Positions 24,632 to 33,891 of a stretch of DNA of 64,000 bases are shown here, in pieces. The stretch comes from Paenibacillus spongiae (GTDB lineage: Bacteria; Bacillota; Bacilli; Paenibacillales; Paenibacillaceae): contig NZ_CP091430.1 in NCBI RefSeq assembly GCF_024734895.1, forward strand, positions 1,900,001 through 1,964,000. The letters run 5' to 3'. The translations under genes and the position numbers were made by a program. The notes below the pieces were generated by a model. The model searched no databases. It was not told the origin of the DNA and saw only the letters and a list, made by a program, of their open reading frames with translations. The stretch's first letter is position 1. Each line of letters begins with the position of its first letter.

Positions 24632-25126
24632 TTGTTATCCGAAATGGAGAAGTGGCTGCTCAGCCGGGGAGTTACCGTCAGCGATGTTGCAGAAATCGTC
24701 TATTCGCTGCAGAGGCCGTATAATACCGATTTGACCGTAGAGGAATGCGCGGAGAGCGTACTGGCGGTGCTCGCAAAACGCGAAGTTCAATATGTGCTGT
24801 TCACGGGCATCGCCTTGGATGAGCTGGCGGAGCGCAAGCAGCTGCCGCAGCCGCTGCAGGCGATTATGGAAGCAGACGAATCCTTGTATGGCGTGGATGA
24901 GACGCTGGCGCTCGGAATAACGAATGTATACGGGATGATCGGACTGACCAGCTTTGGTTATTTAGATAAAGTGAAGCCGGGCATCATTCGCAAGCTGAAT
25001 GAGAAAGGCAAGCATGTGCATGTGTTTCTTGACGATTTGATCGCCGGACTGGCGGCCGCGGCATCGGCTCGCATCGCTCATAAGGATCCCAAAGCGAACC
25101 GTTATCAGATCCCGGACGCCCCCTAA
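24632..25126 (+). CDS. yutG: YutG/PgpA-family phosphatidylglycerophosphatase-like protein
   Basis: 164 residues from TTG 24632 (GGGGGG 9 bases upstream); the frame is open back to 24422, but that part crosses an inverted repeat and is not family-like. Matches to YutG: RGVTVSDVAEIVYSLQRPY, LTVEECAESVLAVLAKREVQ, LYGVDETLALGITNVYGMIGLTSFGYLDKVKPGI, HVFLDDLIAGLAAAAS. The family is related to PgpA-type lipid phosphatases; the substrate here is not shown. The last codons (RYQIPDAP) lie in sequence resembling the downstream 44-bp repeat. Confidence 0.82.
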   Translation: MLSEMEKWLLSRGVTVSDVAEIVYSLQRPYNTDLTVEECAESVLAVLAKREVQYVLFTGIALDELAERKQLPQPLQAIMEADESLYGVDETLALGITNVYGMIGLTSFGYLDKVKPGIIRKLNEKGKHVHVFLDDLIAGLAAAASARIAHKDPKANRYQIPDAP

Positions 25127-25137
25127 TAATGGGAATC

Positions 25138-25247
25138 GTTCATGGATCCCGGGCGCTCCCTAAGGAAGTGCCTGCCCGAAGGTTCACAGATCCCGGGCGT
25201 TCCTTAAGGAAGTACTCATTCGAAGGTTCACGGTCCCGGGCTCCCGC
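25138..25247. repeat. 44-bp tandem repeat, 2.5 copies
   Basis: 25138-25181 and 25182-25225 are 44-base direct repeats of the form GTTCA.(G/A)GATCCCGGGCG.TCC.TAAGGAAGT, followed by a partial third copy to about 25247. The end of yutG (25101-25137, GTTATCAGATCCCGGACGCC) looks like a diverged earlier unit. No ORF. Confidence 0.85.
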
Positions 25248-25267
25248 AAACATACCCTCGTGCATCG

Positions 25268-25297
25268 TTGCGATGAAAATAACATTTATGATATCAT
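25268..25297 (+). promoter_or_regulatory. Candidate sigma-A promoter of the acc operon
   Basis: TTGCGA (25268-25273), 18-base spacer, TATCAT (25292-25297), about 110 bases before the small gene that leads the accDA operon. Confidence 0.4.
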
Positions 25298-25405
25298 TAT
25301 GACATCATATGCCCGGATACCGTGAATTTCATGAGAAAGAAACACAGCGTGCATGCGATCGACCCTTGCATCAAGCAGGTTAATTATGTTCAGGAGGTAC
25401 CTTTC

Positions 25406-25600
25406 ATGTGGACGGTCATTTATATCGCGCCAACGGCCAAAATCGCGGAAAGCATTCGAAATCGACTGACGCAGGAAGGGTTTCTCGTAAAGATTCGCCC
25501 GATTAATGTATCCAAGCAGCAGTTTGAAATATTGGTTCCATCCGGTGAGTTGGAAGAAGTTCAGGAAGTGCTCAACAACATTTTGAATACGCAGCGGTAA
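25406..25600 (+). CDS. Small conserved protein upstream of accD
   Basis: 64 residues: MWTVIYIAPTAKIAESI, then VKIRPINVSKQQFEILVP and a C-terminal helix. The predicted beta-alpha-beta layout resembles small DUF2007-like or ACT-like folds, but no function is known to me. ATG 25406 is 8 bases after a perfect AGGAGG; the longer frame from 25322 is not needed. It sits 27 bases ahead of accD and is probably in its operon. Confidence 0.72.
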   Translation: MWTVIYIAPTAKIAESIRNRLTQEGFLVKIRPINVSKQQFEILVPSGELEEVQEVLNNILNTQR

Positions 25601-25627
25601 CTACCGCGCCCCGAAGAGGTGTCTCTT

Positions 25628-26500
25628 TTGTTCAAGGACTTATTTCATAAAAAGAAATATGCGACGATTCCTTCCGGGCAAACGCGGACCAAGCCGGACA
25701 TACCCGAAGGATTGATGTCAAAATGCCCCCAGTGCGGCAACATTCAATTCAGCAAAGAAATTGAAAAGAACTTAAAGGTCTGCCCAAGCTGCGGCTACCA
25801 CTTCCGCTTGAATGCTTGGGAACGGATCGCGATGACGCTTGACGACGGGCACTTGAATGAATTCGATGCCAAGATGGAATCGAAGGATCCGATCGGCTTC
25901 CCGGATTATGCCGCCAAGCTGGAAGCGCAGAAGAAAAAAACAGGCATGGCCGACGGCGTCGTGACCGGCGAAGGCTTGATCGGCGGACTACCGGTCGTCG
26001 TCGCCGTGATGAGCTTTGATTTCTTCGCGGGAAGCATGGGCTCGGTTATAGGCGAGAAGATTACGCGTGCGATCGAATACGCCCATGAGAAGCGTCTTCC
26101 GCTCATCATATTCTCGACGTCAGGCGGCGCCCGCATGCAGGAGAGCATTATCAGCCTCATGCAAATGGCGAAGACCAGCGCGGCGTTAGCGAAATTCCAA
26201 GGCGAGGGCGGATTGTACATTTCGGTCATGACCGATCCGACCTACGGCGGGGTTCCCGCAAGCTTCGCGACGCTTGGCGACTTTAATTTGGCCGAGCCCG
26301 GCGCTCTCGTCGGATTTGCCGGCCGGGTCGTGATCGAACAGACGATTCGCCAGAAGCTGCCGGACAATTTTCAGACGGCTGAGTTCAACCTGCAGCACGG
26401 GCAGCTCGATAAGGTTGTTCACCGCAAGGAACTGAAATCGCTGCTGACCAAGCTGGTTGACATGCATTCGGCAAAGGGGGATACGACTTATGGCGGTTGA
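25628..26500 (+). CDS. accD: Acetyl-CoA carboxylase carboxyltransferase subunit beta
   Basis: 290 residues. An N-terminal zinc ribbon (CPQCGNIQF...CPSCGYHF) is followed by the crotonase-fold carboxyltransferase core ([42 protein letters not shown]). With AccA it transfers CO2 from carboxybiotin to acetyl-CoA, the first step of fatty acid synthesis. TTG 25628 (product [11 protein letters not shown]) has AGAGGTG 6 bases upstream and matches other AccD N-termini better than GTG 25619. Confidence 0.95.
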   Translation: MFKDLFHKKKYATIPSGQTRTKPDIPEGLMSKCPQCGNIQFSKEIEKNLKVCPSCGYHFRLNAWERIAMTLDDGHLNEFDAKMESKDPIGFPDYAAKLEAQKKKTGMADGVVTGEGLIGGLPVVVAVMSFDFFAGSMGSVIGEKITRAIEYAHEKRLPLIIFSTSGGARMQESIISLMQMAKTSAALAKFQGEGGLYISVMTDPTYGGVPASFATLGDFNLAEPGALVGFAGRVVIEQTIRQKLPDNFQTAEFNLQHGQLDKVVHRKELKSLLTKLVDMHSAKGDTTYGG

Positions 26501-27518
26501 TCTGCCATTTGAGAAGCCTTTAAATGACCTGCGCAACAAAATTGAAGAGCTCAACAAGCTGAGCCAAGGGTCTGGCATCGATTTTTCGGAAGAAATTTCG
26601 CGGCTTGAGGAGCGCTGCAAGGCTTTGCAGGAAGAGATGTACAGCGAGCTTACGCCCGCTCAGAAGATGCACATTGCCCGACATCACCAACGTCCGACTT
26701 CGCTGGACTACATACAGTCGATATTTACTGATTTTATCGAGCTGCATGGCGACCGCCTGTTCGCGGATGATCTGGCGATTGTCGGTGGACTGGCTAAGCT
26801 GAACGGGGTGCCTGTGACCGTCGTCGGGCATCAGCGCGGCAAAGATACGAAGGATAATATCGCCCGTTTCTTTGGGAGCCCGCATCCGGAAGGATTGCGG
26901 AAGGCGCTCCGCCTTATGCAGCAGGCGAATAAGTTCGGACGCCCGATCATCACCTTTATCGATACGAAGGGCGCCTACCCCGGCAATACCGCGGAGGAAC
27001 GCGGGATATCGGAGTCTATTGCACGCAATCTGCGCGAAATGGCAACGTTCGGCGTGCCGATCGTTTGCGTCGTCATCGGTGAAGGGGGAAGCGGCGGCGC
27101 GCTTGCGCTTGGCGTAGGCAACCGGGTGCTCATGCTTGAGAATGCGATCTATTCGGTTATATCGCCCAACGGAGCCGCTTCTATTCTATGGAAGGATGCG
27201 TCCCGCGCAGATGAAGCGGCCGGCGTCATGAAGATTACGGCCGGCGATCTGCAGGAGTTCGGTATTATCGAGGAGATCATTCCCGAACCGCGCGGCGGCG
27301 CTCATCGCGATTACGCCTCGCAATCGGAATTGATCAAAGACGCGGTATGGCGCCATCTGCAGGAGCTTGCTCCCCTGTCTGCGGAGGAGCTCGTGACGGA
27401 CCGCTATAATAAGTTCCGCAAGATCGGCGAATTCCGGGAGCCGGAGAAGGCCGTACAGCCCGAATCCGTTCAGGAGCTGCCGGAAGTGTTTGAGACCGCT
27501 GATTCCGGTCAAGCATAG
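26490..27518 (+). CDS. accA: Acetyl-CoA carboxylase carboxyltransferase subunit alpha
   Basis: 342 residues. An N-terminal helical part ([15 protein letters not shown]) precedes the carboxyltransferase core: [55 protein letters not shown]. The ATG overlaps the 3' end of accD by 11 bases and has AAAGGGGG upstream, so AccD and AccA are likely made in balance. The C-terminal tail (about 305-342) is acidic and variable. Confidence 0.95.
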   Translation: MAVDLPFEKPLNDLRNKIEELNKLSQGSGIDFSEEISRLEERCKALQEEMYSELTPAQKMHIARHHQRPTSLDYIQSIFTDFIELHGDRLFADDLAIVGGLAKLNGVPVTVVGHQRGKDTKDNIARFFGSPHPEGLRKALRLMQQANKFGRPIITFIDTKGAYPGNTAEERGISESIARNLREMATFGVPIVCVVIGEGGSGGALALGVGNRVLMLENAIYSVISPNGAASILWKDASRADEAAGVMKITAGDLQEFGIIEEIIPEPRGGAHRDYASQSELIKDAVWRHLQELAPLSAEELVTDRYNKFRKIGEFREPEKAVQPESVQELPEVFETADSGQA

Positions 27519-27601
27519 TAATTACCGCGAGGCCTGCGTTAGAGGCCGTTCTTGTAAACAAGTACGTAAGTTATGCAATATACGGAGGGAATAACAACAC
27601 A

Positions 27602-29356
27602 ATGCGCAAAACAAAAATCGTATGTACCATCGGACCTTCCAGCGAATCGCTTGAGAATACGAAGAAGCTGATTAACGCCGGAATGAACGTTGCCCGCCTT
27701 AATTTCTCCCATGGCGATTTCGAGGAGCATGGCAACCGAATCAAGAATATCCGCCAGGCATGCCAGGAGCTTGGGAAGAACGTCGCGATCCTGCTGGATA
27801 CGAAGGGTCCGGAAATTCGTCTGGGCAAGCTGAAGGAAGAACCGATCGAGCTTATACAAGGCGAGACAATTACGTTGACAACGGAAGAGATTCTCGGCGA
27901 TAAGGAACGTATCCCGGTGACCTACTCGAATTTGCCGGAGGATGTGCACATCGGTTCCACCGTTCTGATCGACGACGGTCTGATCGGATTGGTCGTTGAA
28001 TCGATCCAGGGCACGGAAATCAACTGCCGCATCGTGAACAGCGGTCCGATCAAGAGCAAGAAAGGCGTTAACGTGCCGGGCGTTCATATCTCGCTGCCGG
28101 GCATTACCGAGAAAGACGCAAGCGACATCGTCTTCGGCATTGAACAAGGAGTCGACTTTATTGCGGCTTCCTTCGTCCGCAAGGCGAGTGACGTATTGGA
28201 AATTCGCGAGCTGCTCGAGCGTCATAATGCGAGCTATATTCAGATCATTTCCAAGATCGAGAATCAGCAGGGCGTAGACAACCTCGATGAAATTCTTGAA
28301 GTATCCGACGGCTTGATGGTAGCGCGCGGCGACCTTGGCGTGGAAATTCCGGCTGAAGAGGTGCCGCTGGTTCAGAAGCAAATGATCCAGAAGTGCAACC
28401 TTGCCGGCAAGCCTGTCATTACGGCTACGCAAATGCTTGATTCCATGCAGCGCAACCCGCGTCCGACGCGCGCGGAAGCCAGTGACGTCGCGAATGCGAT
28501 CTTCGACGGTACGGATGCGATCATGCTGTCCGGCGAGACGGCGGCGGGCAAATACCCCGTGGAGTCGGTTCAAACGATGTCGCGTATTGCCGTTCGTGCC
28601 GAAGAGGCGCTGGAATACCGCGAGATTTTCACCAAGCAAGCCAATGCGCAGCAAACGACCGTCACCGAGGCGATCAGCCAAGCAGTAGCGAACTCCGCCT
28701 TGGATCTGCAAGCCAAAGCGATCATCACCTCGACGGAGAGCGGTTATACGGCCCGCATGATATCCAAGTATCGTCCGAAATCGCCGATTATCGCCGTAAC
28801 CCCGGTCGAGCAAGTTATGCGCCGCTTGTCGCTCATCTGGGGCGTCATTCCGGTTAAGGGCACATCGGCTGAAACGACGGACGAAATGTTCGATATTGCG
28901 GTTCGCGGCGGAATCGACTCCGGAATCGTGAAGCTGGGCGATACCGTTATTATTACGGCAGGCGTGCCGGTTGGCCGTTCGGGCTCGACCAATCTGATGA
29001 AGATTCATACGATCGGAGAGCTGCTTGCCAAGGGCCAAGGCATCGGAACGCAAAGCGCAACCGGCAAAATCGTCACGGCGCGCTCCTCGCAAGAAGCGCT
29101 GGCGAAGACGACGGAGGGTGCGATTCTCGTTACCGGCTCGACCGATAAAGATTATATGCCGGCGATCGAGAAAGCGGCCGCAGTCATTACCGAGCAGGGC
29201 GGCGTAACGAGCCATGCGGCTATCGTAGCGTTAAACCTGGGAATTCCGGTTATTCTGGGCGTACAGAATGCGCTGGATCAGCTTCAAGACGGCATGGAAG
29301 TAACGGTATATGCCGAGGTCGGAGTCATTTACTCCGGACAAGCCAAGGTTCTCTAA
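27602..29356 (+). CDS. pyk: Pyruvate kinase with C-terminal PEP-utilizer-like domain
   Basis: 584 residues, same size as Bacillus pyruvate kinase (585). [13 protein letters not shown] opens the barrel; [10 protein letters not shown], the catalytic/K-binding region [24 protein letters not shown] and TATQMLDSM are intact. The extra C-terminal domain (about 485-584, [29 protein letters not shown]) is typical of Bacillus-type enzymes. It makes ATP and pyruvate at the end of glycolysis. GGAGGG lies upstream of ATG. The gene sits 83 bases after accA. Confidence 0.96.
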   Translation: MRKTKIVCTIGPSSESLENTKKLINAGMNVARLNFSHGDFEEHGNRIKNIRQACQELGKNVAILLDTKGPEIRLGKLKEEPIELIQGETITLTTEEILGDKERIPVTYSNLPEDVHIGSTVLIDDGLIGLVVESIQGTEINCRIVNSGPIKSKKGVNVPGVHISLPGITEKDASDIVFGIEQGVDFIAASFVRKASDVLEIRELLERHNASYIQIISKIENQQGVDNLDEILEVSDGLMVARGDLGVEIPAEEVPLVQKQMIQKCNLAGKPVITATQMLDSMQRNPRPTRAEASDVANAIFDGTDAIMLSGETAAGKYPVESVQTMSRIAVRAEEALEYREIFTKQANAQQTTVTEAISQAVANSALDLQAKAIITSTESGYTARMISKYRPKSPIIAVTPVEQVMRRLSLIWGVIPVKGTSAETTDEMFDIAVRGGIDSGIVKLGDTVIITAGVPVGRSGSTNLMKIHTIGELLAKGQGIGTQSATGKIVTARSSQEALAKTTEGAILVTGSTDKDYMPAIEKAAAVITEQGGVTSHAAIVALNLGIPVILGVQNALDQLQDGMEVTVYAEVGVIYSGQAKVL

Positions 29357-29391
29357 GGCCGGCATTATACGGAAACGGAATAAGCATACTA

Positions 29392-29430
29392 ACGAAAGCG
29401 ATGGTGCGAAAGCTGCCGTCGCTTTTGTTC
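29392..29430 (+). terminator. Probable terminator after pyk
   Basis: AAAGCGATGGTGC pairs with GCTGCCGTCGCTTT, followed by TGTTC. The remaining gap to the thioesterase gene shows nothing further. Confidence 0.6.
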
Positions 29431-29588
29431 AAATATAAGAGAGTATCTTCCATACTTCGCTTATATTTCAGAGCGAAGAAACTCGCTCGCCTCCAATGAC
29501 GGCGCAGCCGGTTCTTCTTGCTTTATCACCAAAACATTGGACAAGCGGCTGAGGCTAACGGCTGGCCGTAAACGAAGGTTGTGGACGA

Positions 29589-30086
29589 ATGGAAGAAACC
29601 GAACAATCCGAACAAACAACATTATGGCATTTGCATCCGATCAGAGTTCGGTACCAGGAAACCGATCAAATGGGTGTCGTGTTTCACGGCAACTATGTAA
29701 CATGGTTCGAAATTGGCAGAACCGAGTTCATCAGACAGGCCGGAATGTCATACGAGCAGATCGAGCGTGAAGGGCTGCTGCTGCCGGTCGTCGATCTGGC
29801 ATGCAAGTATGTCTCCCCTGCGCGGTATGACGATATCGTGCTGATCTGTACGGCGATTGAGCAATTCTCGCCTTTACGCGTAACGTTTCGTTCCGAGGTA
29901 AGACGCATTGGAGAAGGTGAGGGCTATCCGCCTGAATGGCATGGCCAAACCCCGCCGGGCGAACTGCTTGTCGAAGGCGGTACGAGCCACGTATGGGTGA
30001 ACAAGAGTTTCCGCCCCACACGGTTGGACAAGACGCTGCCGGAGCTCTACGGCCTGCTGCAGCGCGTCTCGCGGGGCACTATTTAG
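29589..30086 (+). CDS. 4-hydroxybenzoyl-CoA thioesterase-family (YbgC-like) acyl-CoA thioesterase
   Basis: 165 residues with the single hotdog fold. The active-site stretch RYQETDQMGVVFHGNYVTWFE has the family Asp and the hotdog helix. An insertion (about residues 105-125, GEGEGYPPEWHGQTPPGE) is longer than in most YbgC-like proteins. It is expected to hydrolyse short acyl-CoA or acyl-ACP thioesters in the cytosol; the substrate is unknown. FxsA follows 17 bases downstream. Confidence 0.85.
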   Translation: MEETEQSEQTTLWHLHPIRVRYQETDQMGVVFHGNYVTWFEIGRTEFIRQAGMSYEQIEREGLLLPVVDLACKYVSPARYDDIVLICTAIEQFSPLRVTFRSEVRRIGEGEGYPPEWHGQTPPGELLVEGGTSHVWVNKSFRPTRLDKTLPELYGLLQRVSRGTI

Positions 30087-30103
30087 GAAGGGGAGCGAGT
30101 GCG

Positions 30104-30496
30104 ATGCTGAAGTGGATCATTGCCGCAATCATTATTATTCCGGCGGTGGAGATGTGGGGCATCATTCAGATGGGACATCTCGTCGGCGGCTGGATGACGT
30201 TCTTCCTCATTCTGGCGACCGGATTTGCCGGAGCCCAATTTGCCCGGCTCGAAGGACGTAAAGCGTTCATCGAGGTGCAGCGACAGATGCAAACCGGGCA
30301 GCCGCCGGGACATGCCATGCTTAATGGGCTGTGTGTGTTAATAGGCGGACTGCTCCTCCTGCTGCCCGGTTTCTTCTCCGATATTGTCGGGATTACGCTG
30401 TTGTTCCCGCTGACTAGAACGTTCTATAAAGGGATCATGCTGCGCTGGATCGAGAAGAAGCTTCGTTCGGGCCAGTTTACAATATACAAGCGTTAA
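30104..30496 (+). CDS. fxsA: FxsA family membrane protein
   Basis: 130 residues. Membrane helices at about 3-17, 25-45 and 72-95, then a cationic C-terminus. Family marks are MLKWIIAAIIIIPAVEMWGI, GFAGAQFARLEGRKAF and LLLLPGFFSDIVG. In E. coli, FxsA lessens exclusion of phage T7 by the F plasmid; its normal role is unclear. ATG 30104 has GGAAGGGGAG 8-9 bases upstream. The pyk-fxsA-ytvI-citZ order is as in Bacillus. Confidence 0.88.
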   Translation: MLKWIIAAIIIIPAVEMWGIIQMGHLVGGWMTFFLILATGFAGAQFARLEGRKAFIEVQRQMQTGQPPGHAMLNGLCVLIGGLLLLLPGFFSDIVGITLLFPLTRTFYKGIMLRWIEKKLRSGQFTIYKR

Positions 30497-30513
30497 TCGG
30501 GCAGGCAGGCGGA

Positions 30514-31629
30514 TTACTTGGACCCTCTTATAACGAACGTATACAAATCGCGGAACACATTGGCCCGATGGATGGCGGAAATAATGACGAGCGAAACCGG
30601 GCCCACGATCAATCCGAACACCCCGAACAGTTTAAGCCCGACAAACATGGCGATCAGCGTGGGCAGCGGGTCAAGACCGACACTGCTGGCGAGCACCTTG
30701 GGCTCAAGCATTTGCCTGGCTACCAATATAATGCCGTAGAGCACGCTCAAACCGATACCGAGCGAGATATCTCCATATATAAAGGTATAGATGATCCAGG
30801 GCACCATAGCCGCGCCTACGCCAAGATAAGGAAGCAGATCGATGAATCCGATCAGCATCCCGATGGTGATCGCGTAATCGACGCCCAGAATCATTAATCC
30901 GACCGTGACGACGACGGCTGTGATCGAAATCATGATAAGCTGCGCCCTGGCATAGCCGAATAACGCCCGCTGCAGGTTGTTCCAGACAATGGAGGTCGAC
31001 TTGCGCATGCCATCGGGAAACCAGAGGGTCATGCTGGCAAGATGGCGGTACCAGTCTTTGCTGATAAAGAAGGCGGCAAGCAGCACGACGATCAGAATGG
31101 TTGCGAGATTAGGCAGAGACGATATGAGGCCGACGATACCGTTTAAGAAGAAGCTGATGATGCTGGAGCTCTTGTTGGCAAGCAGGTTGGCTGTGTCTGA
31201 TATGCGGGAGTTGATCGTTTCCTGATAGTTGGGGTTTTCCTTGTAGAAGGTGTTCAGCTTATTGATCAGATCTTGTATTTCCGGCGAGGCGACGATCCAT
31301 TCGAATTGATTCTTCCACCAATCGATCGTGCTGTTCAGCGATTTGGATAAATGAATGATTTCGACGACGATCCGCGTTACGAGGGCTGAGACGATGGTGA
31401 GCATTGCGGCAACAAATAAGATCAAGGTAAGGGTGACGCCAAGCCACCTTGGGACCTTTAGCTTCCGGTGGAGGACGGTCACGATGGGATTGATGATATA
31501 GGCAAGCAGCCATCCCGCAATGAACGGATACACGAGCGGCGTTACATATACAACGAGCAGAATGATGATCGTTATGACAATTAGGACGAGCACTGCACGG
31601 CCGATACGCCGCCAGACGGTTCGATCCAA
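30514..31629 (-). CDS. ytvI: Sporulation integral membrane protein YtvI (AI-2E family)
   Basis: 371 residues, the same length as B. subtilis YtvI and in the same neighbourhood. Two N-terminal helices, a soluble region (about 85-165), and later helices with GFIDLLPYLGVGAAMVPW and LEPKVLASSVGLDP are seen. The role in sporulation is undefined. TTG 31629 is 8 bases after AAGGAGGG. It is convergent with fxsA and divergent from ppk. Confidence 0.87.
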   Translation of the reverse strand: MDRTVWRRIGRAVLVLIVITIIILLVVYVTPLVYPFIAGWLLAYIINPIVTVLHRKLKVPRWLGVTLTLILFVAAMLTIVSALVTRIVVEIIHLSKSLNSTIDWWKNQFEWIVASPEIQDLINKLNTFYKENPNYQETINSRISDTANLLANKSSSIISFFLNGIVGLISSLPNLATILIVVLLAAFFISKDWYRHLASMTLWFPDGMRKSTSIVWNNLQRALFGYARAQLIMISITAVVVTVGLMILGVDYAITIGMLIGFIDLLPYLGVGAAMVPWIIYTFIYGDISLGIGLSVLYGIILVARQMLEPKVLASSVGLDPLPTLIAMFVGLKLFGVFGLIVGPVSLVIISAIHRANVFRDLYTFVIRGSK

Positions 31630-31712
31630 TGAACATCCCTCCTTACAACGTCTATAACATATTGTATCACCGACGCTCTTCCTTTTGCCAAATAAATGAA
31701 TAAAAAACGTAC

Positions 31713-31766
31713 TTTACGCTGTATTTACGATCTATTAACATTAACCGAACAGAGCTCCTGCATAAT
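31713..31766 (+). promoter_or_regulatory. Candidate PhoP box and promoter of ppk
   Basis: TTTACG (31713), TTTACG (31724) and TTAACA (31735) repeat with an exact 11-base period, fitting Bacillus PhoP boxes (TTHACA repeats with about 5-base gaps). A weaker CGAACA follows at 31746. A -10-like CATAAT (31761-31766) begins 20 bases after the third repeat, the usual geometry for PhoP-activated promoters. This suggests induction at low phosphate. Confidence 0.6.
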
Positions 31767-31815
31767 GAGACAAGAAGCGTCTTGTTTTTGATGCGCTGTC
31801 GTAGGAGGATTACCG

Positions 31816-33891
31816 ATGAACAAGACTTTACCCCACTATGTCAACCGTGATTTGAGCTGGATTGCCTTCAACAGGCGCGTACTTGAGGAGGCGCAGGATC
31901 CGGGCACCCCTCTTCTGGAACGCGTCAAATTTCTGTCTATCGTATCGAGCAATTTGGACGAGTTCATGAGCGTCCGGATGGCGGGCATACAGGATCAGAT
32001 GAAGGCGGGGTATACGAAAAAGGATTTTACCGGCTACACGCCGGCCGGGCTGTGGAAGCGATTGATCAAACGGACGGCCCAAGCTGTAACCGATCAATAC
32101 CGTACGTTCCGCGAAGTGATGCGCTGTCTCTCCAAGGAGGGCATCAGCTTTCGTAAGCCGGATGAGCTGAACGCCGCGCAGATGAAAGCCATCGACCGGT
32201 ATTTTAACGAGATTGTCTTCCCGGTTTTGACGCCAATGGCTGTCGACCAGAGCCGGCCGTTCCCATTGCTCCACACGAAGGAGCTTTACTTGGCCGTTCT
32301 CCTTCGCAAAGATCATCAGCCGCCGGAAGAAGAGCCGTTATTCGCCATTGTGCAGGTTCCGTCTATTCTTCAACGTTATGTCGCCGTTCCTGTCCGGACG
32401 GGCAGCAAGAAAATGGAGTTCGTCCTGCTTGAGCAGTTGATCGAGCGCCACATCGACAAGCTGTTCAACGGGTATGCGCCGATAGCGGTCCACCCTTTCC
32501 GCGTCACGCGCAATGCGGATTTAACGCTCAATGAAGAAGGCGCGGAGGATTTGCTGGAGGAAATCGAGAAGGAGCTGCGCCGCCGCCGCTGGGGAATGCC
32601 GGTGCGGCTGGAGTACGCCAAGAACATGCACCCCTATGCGCTGCAGCTTCTCAAGGAAGAGCTTGAGCTGGACGAGAACAGCATTGAAATCGACGGCCCC
32701 TTCGATCTTAGCTTTCTGATGCGATGGGCCAGCTCGCTGCAAGGGCACGATAACCTCCGGTTTGATCGCATGGAGCCCGTATACCCGTATGAGTTCGAGG
32801 ATACGGAGGATATGTTCGAGGTTCTCCGTCAACAGGATGTGCTTCTATCCCATCCGTACGAGTCCTTCGATGCGGTAAACGACTTTGTCACCGATGCGGC
32901 GAATGATCCGGATGTTCTGGCCATCAAGATGACATTATACCGGGTCAGCGGTCATTCTGCGCTCGTCCAGGCGCTCGCTACGGCGGCCGAGGCCGGCAAG
33001 CAGGTAACGGTTGTCGTCGAGCTGAAGGCGAGGTTCGACGAGGAACGGAATATCGCGTGGGCGAGACAGCTGGAGAAAGCGGGCTGCCACGTTGTGTATG
33101 GATTGGTCGGATTGAAGACTCATGCGAAGATTCTGCTGGTCGTGCGAAGAGAGCAGGAGGTGCTCCGCCGCTATGTGCATGTTGGCACCGGCAACTATAA
33201 CGACAATACGGCCAAGCTGTACACCGACTTCGGCCTGTTCACGTCCCATCCCGTTATCGGAGCGGACGCATCGGCGCTGTTCAACGAGGTAACCGGATAT
33301 TCTGCCCCTTATGAGTGGAAAGCCTTCGGTGTCGCGCCGACCGGATTGATGGAGAAGCTATTCGGGTTGATCGACCGGGAGAAGGAGAATGCCGCCGCAG
33401 GCAAGCCGGCTTTAATCATCGCCAAGATGAACAGCTTATCGAATCAAGAGATGATCGACAAGCTGTACGAAGCCTCGCAGGCAGGCGTGAAGATCGAACT
33501 GATCGTCCGGGGCGTCTGCTGCTTGCGTCCCGGCGTACCCGGCAGGAGCGAGAACATACGCGTCATCAGTGTGGTAGACCGCTACTTGGAGCACTCGCGC
33601 GTTATGGTTTTCCATAATGGCGGCGATGAGGAGGTTTTTCTGTCGAGCGCAGATTGGATGACGCGTAATTTAACGCGCCGGATCGAGCTGATGTGTCCGG
33701 TGTTGGATCCCAAGCTGCGCAAGATGCTTGTCAACATGCTTCAATTGGGCCTCAATGACAATGTGAAGGCGCGCGAGCTGCAGCCGAATGGCACGTATGT
33801 GCCGGTCAGCAATGGGCTGTCCCCGCTGCGCAGCCAAATGGAAGCCAAAAAAATTCCCAAATGGAAAAAGCTATCTGTAGTCGGGCAATAA
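31816..33891 (+). CDS. ppk: Polyphosphate kinase
   Basis: 691 residues of the PPK1 family. N-terminal NRDLSWIAFNRRVLEEA, the head domain, and two phospholipase-D-like C-terminal domains are present. VVELKARFDEERNIAWARQLEKAG and KTHAKILLVVRRE hold the catalytic His, followed by HVGTGNYND. It makes polyphosphate from ATP reversibly. ATG follows GTAGGAGGA. Its last 21 bases overlap the end of the convergent ppx gene. Confidence 0.95.
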   Translation: MNKTLPHYVNRDLSWIAFNRRVLEEAQDPGTPLLERVKFLSIVSSNLDEFMSVRMAGIQDQMKAGYTKKDFTGYTPAGLWKRLIKRTAQAVTDQYRTFREVMRCLSKEGISFRKPDELNAAQMKAIDRYFNEIVFPVLTPMAVDQSRPFPLLHTKELYLAVLLRKDHQPPEEEPLFAIVQVPSILQRYVAVPVRTGSKKMEFVLLEQLIERHIDKLFNGYAPIAVHPFRVTRNADLTLNEEGAEDLLEEIEKELRRRRWGMPVRLEYAKNMHPYALQLLKEELELDENSIEIDGPFDLSFLMRWASSLQGHDNLRFDRMEPVYPYEFEDTEDMFEVLRQQDVLLSHPYESFDAVNDFVTDAANDPDVLAIKMTLYRVSGHSALVQALATAAEAGKQVTVVVELKARFDEERNIAWARQLEKAGCHVVYGLVGLKTHAKILLVVRREQEVLRRYVHVGTGNYNDNTAKLYTDFGLFTSHPVIGADASALFNEVTGYSAPYEWKAFGVAPTGLMEKLFGLIDREKENAAAGKPALIIAKMNSLSNQEMIDKLYEASQAGVKIELIVRGVCCLRPGVPGRSENIRVISVVDRYLEHSRVMVFHNGGDEEVFLSSADWMTRNLTRRIELMCPVLDPKLRKMLVNMLQLGLNDNVKARELQPNGTYVPVSNGLSPLRSQMEAKKIPKWKKLSVVGQ

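Noticed and set aside
27539-29215. 558-residue open frame on the minus strand over pyk
   Set aside because: It mirrors the coding strand of an unmistakable pyruvate kinase; composition is typical of antisense shadows, with no ribosome binding site or family motif.
29936-30103. Longer FxsA starting inside the thioesterase gene
   Set aside because: FxsA proteins start at MLKW-type sequence and ATG 30104 has a strong site; the extension is thioesterase sequence in another frame.
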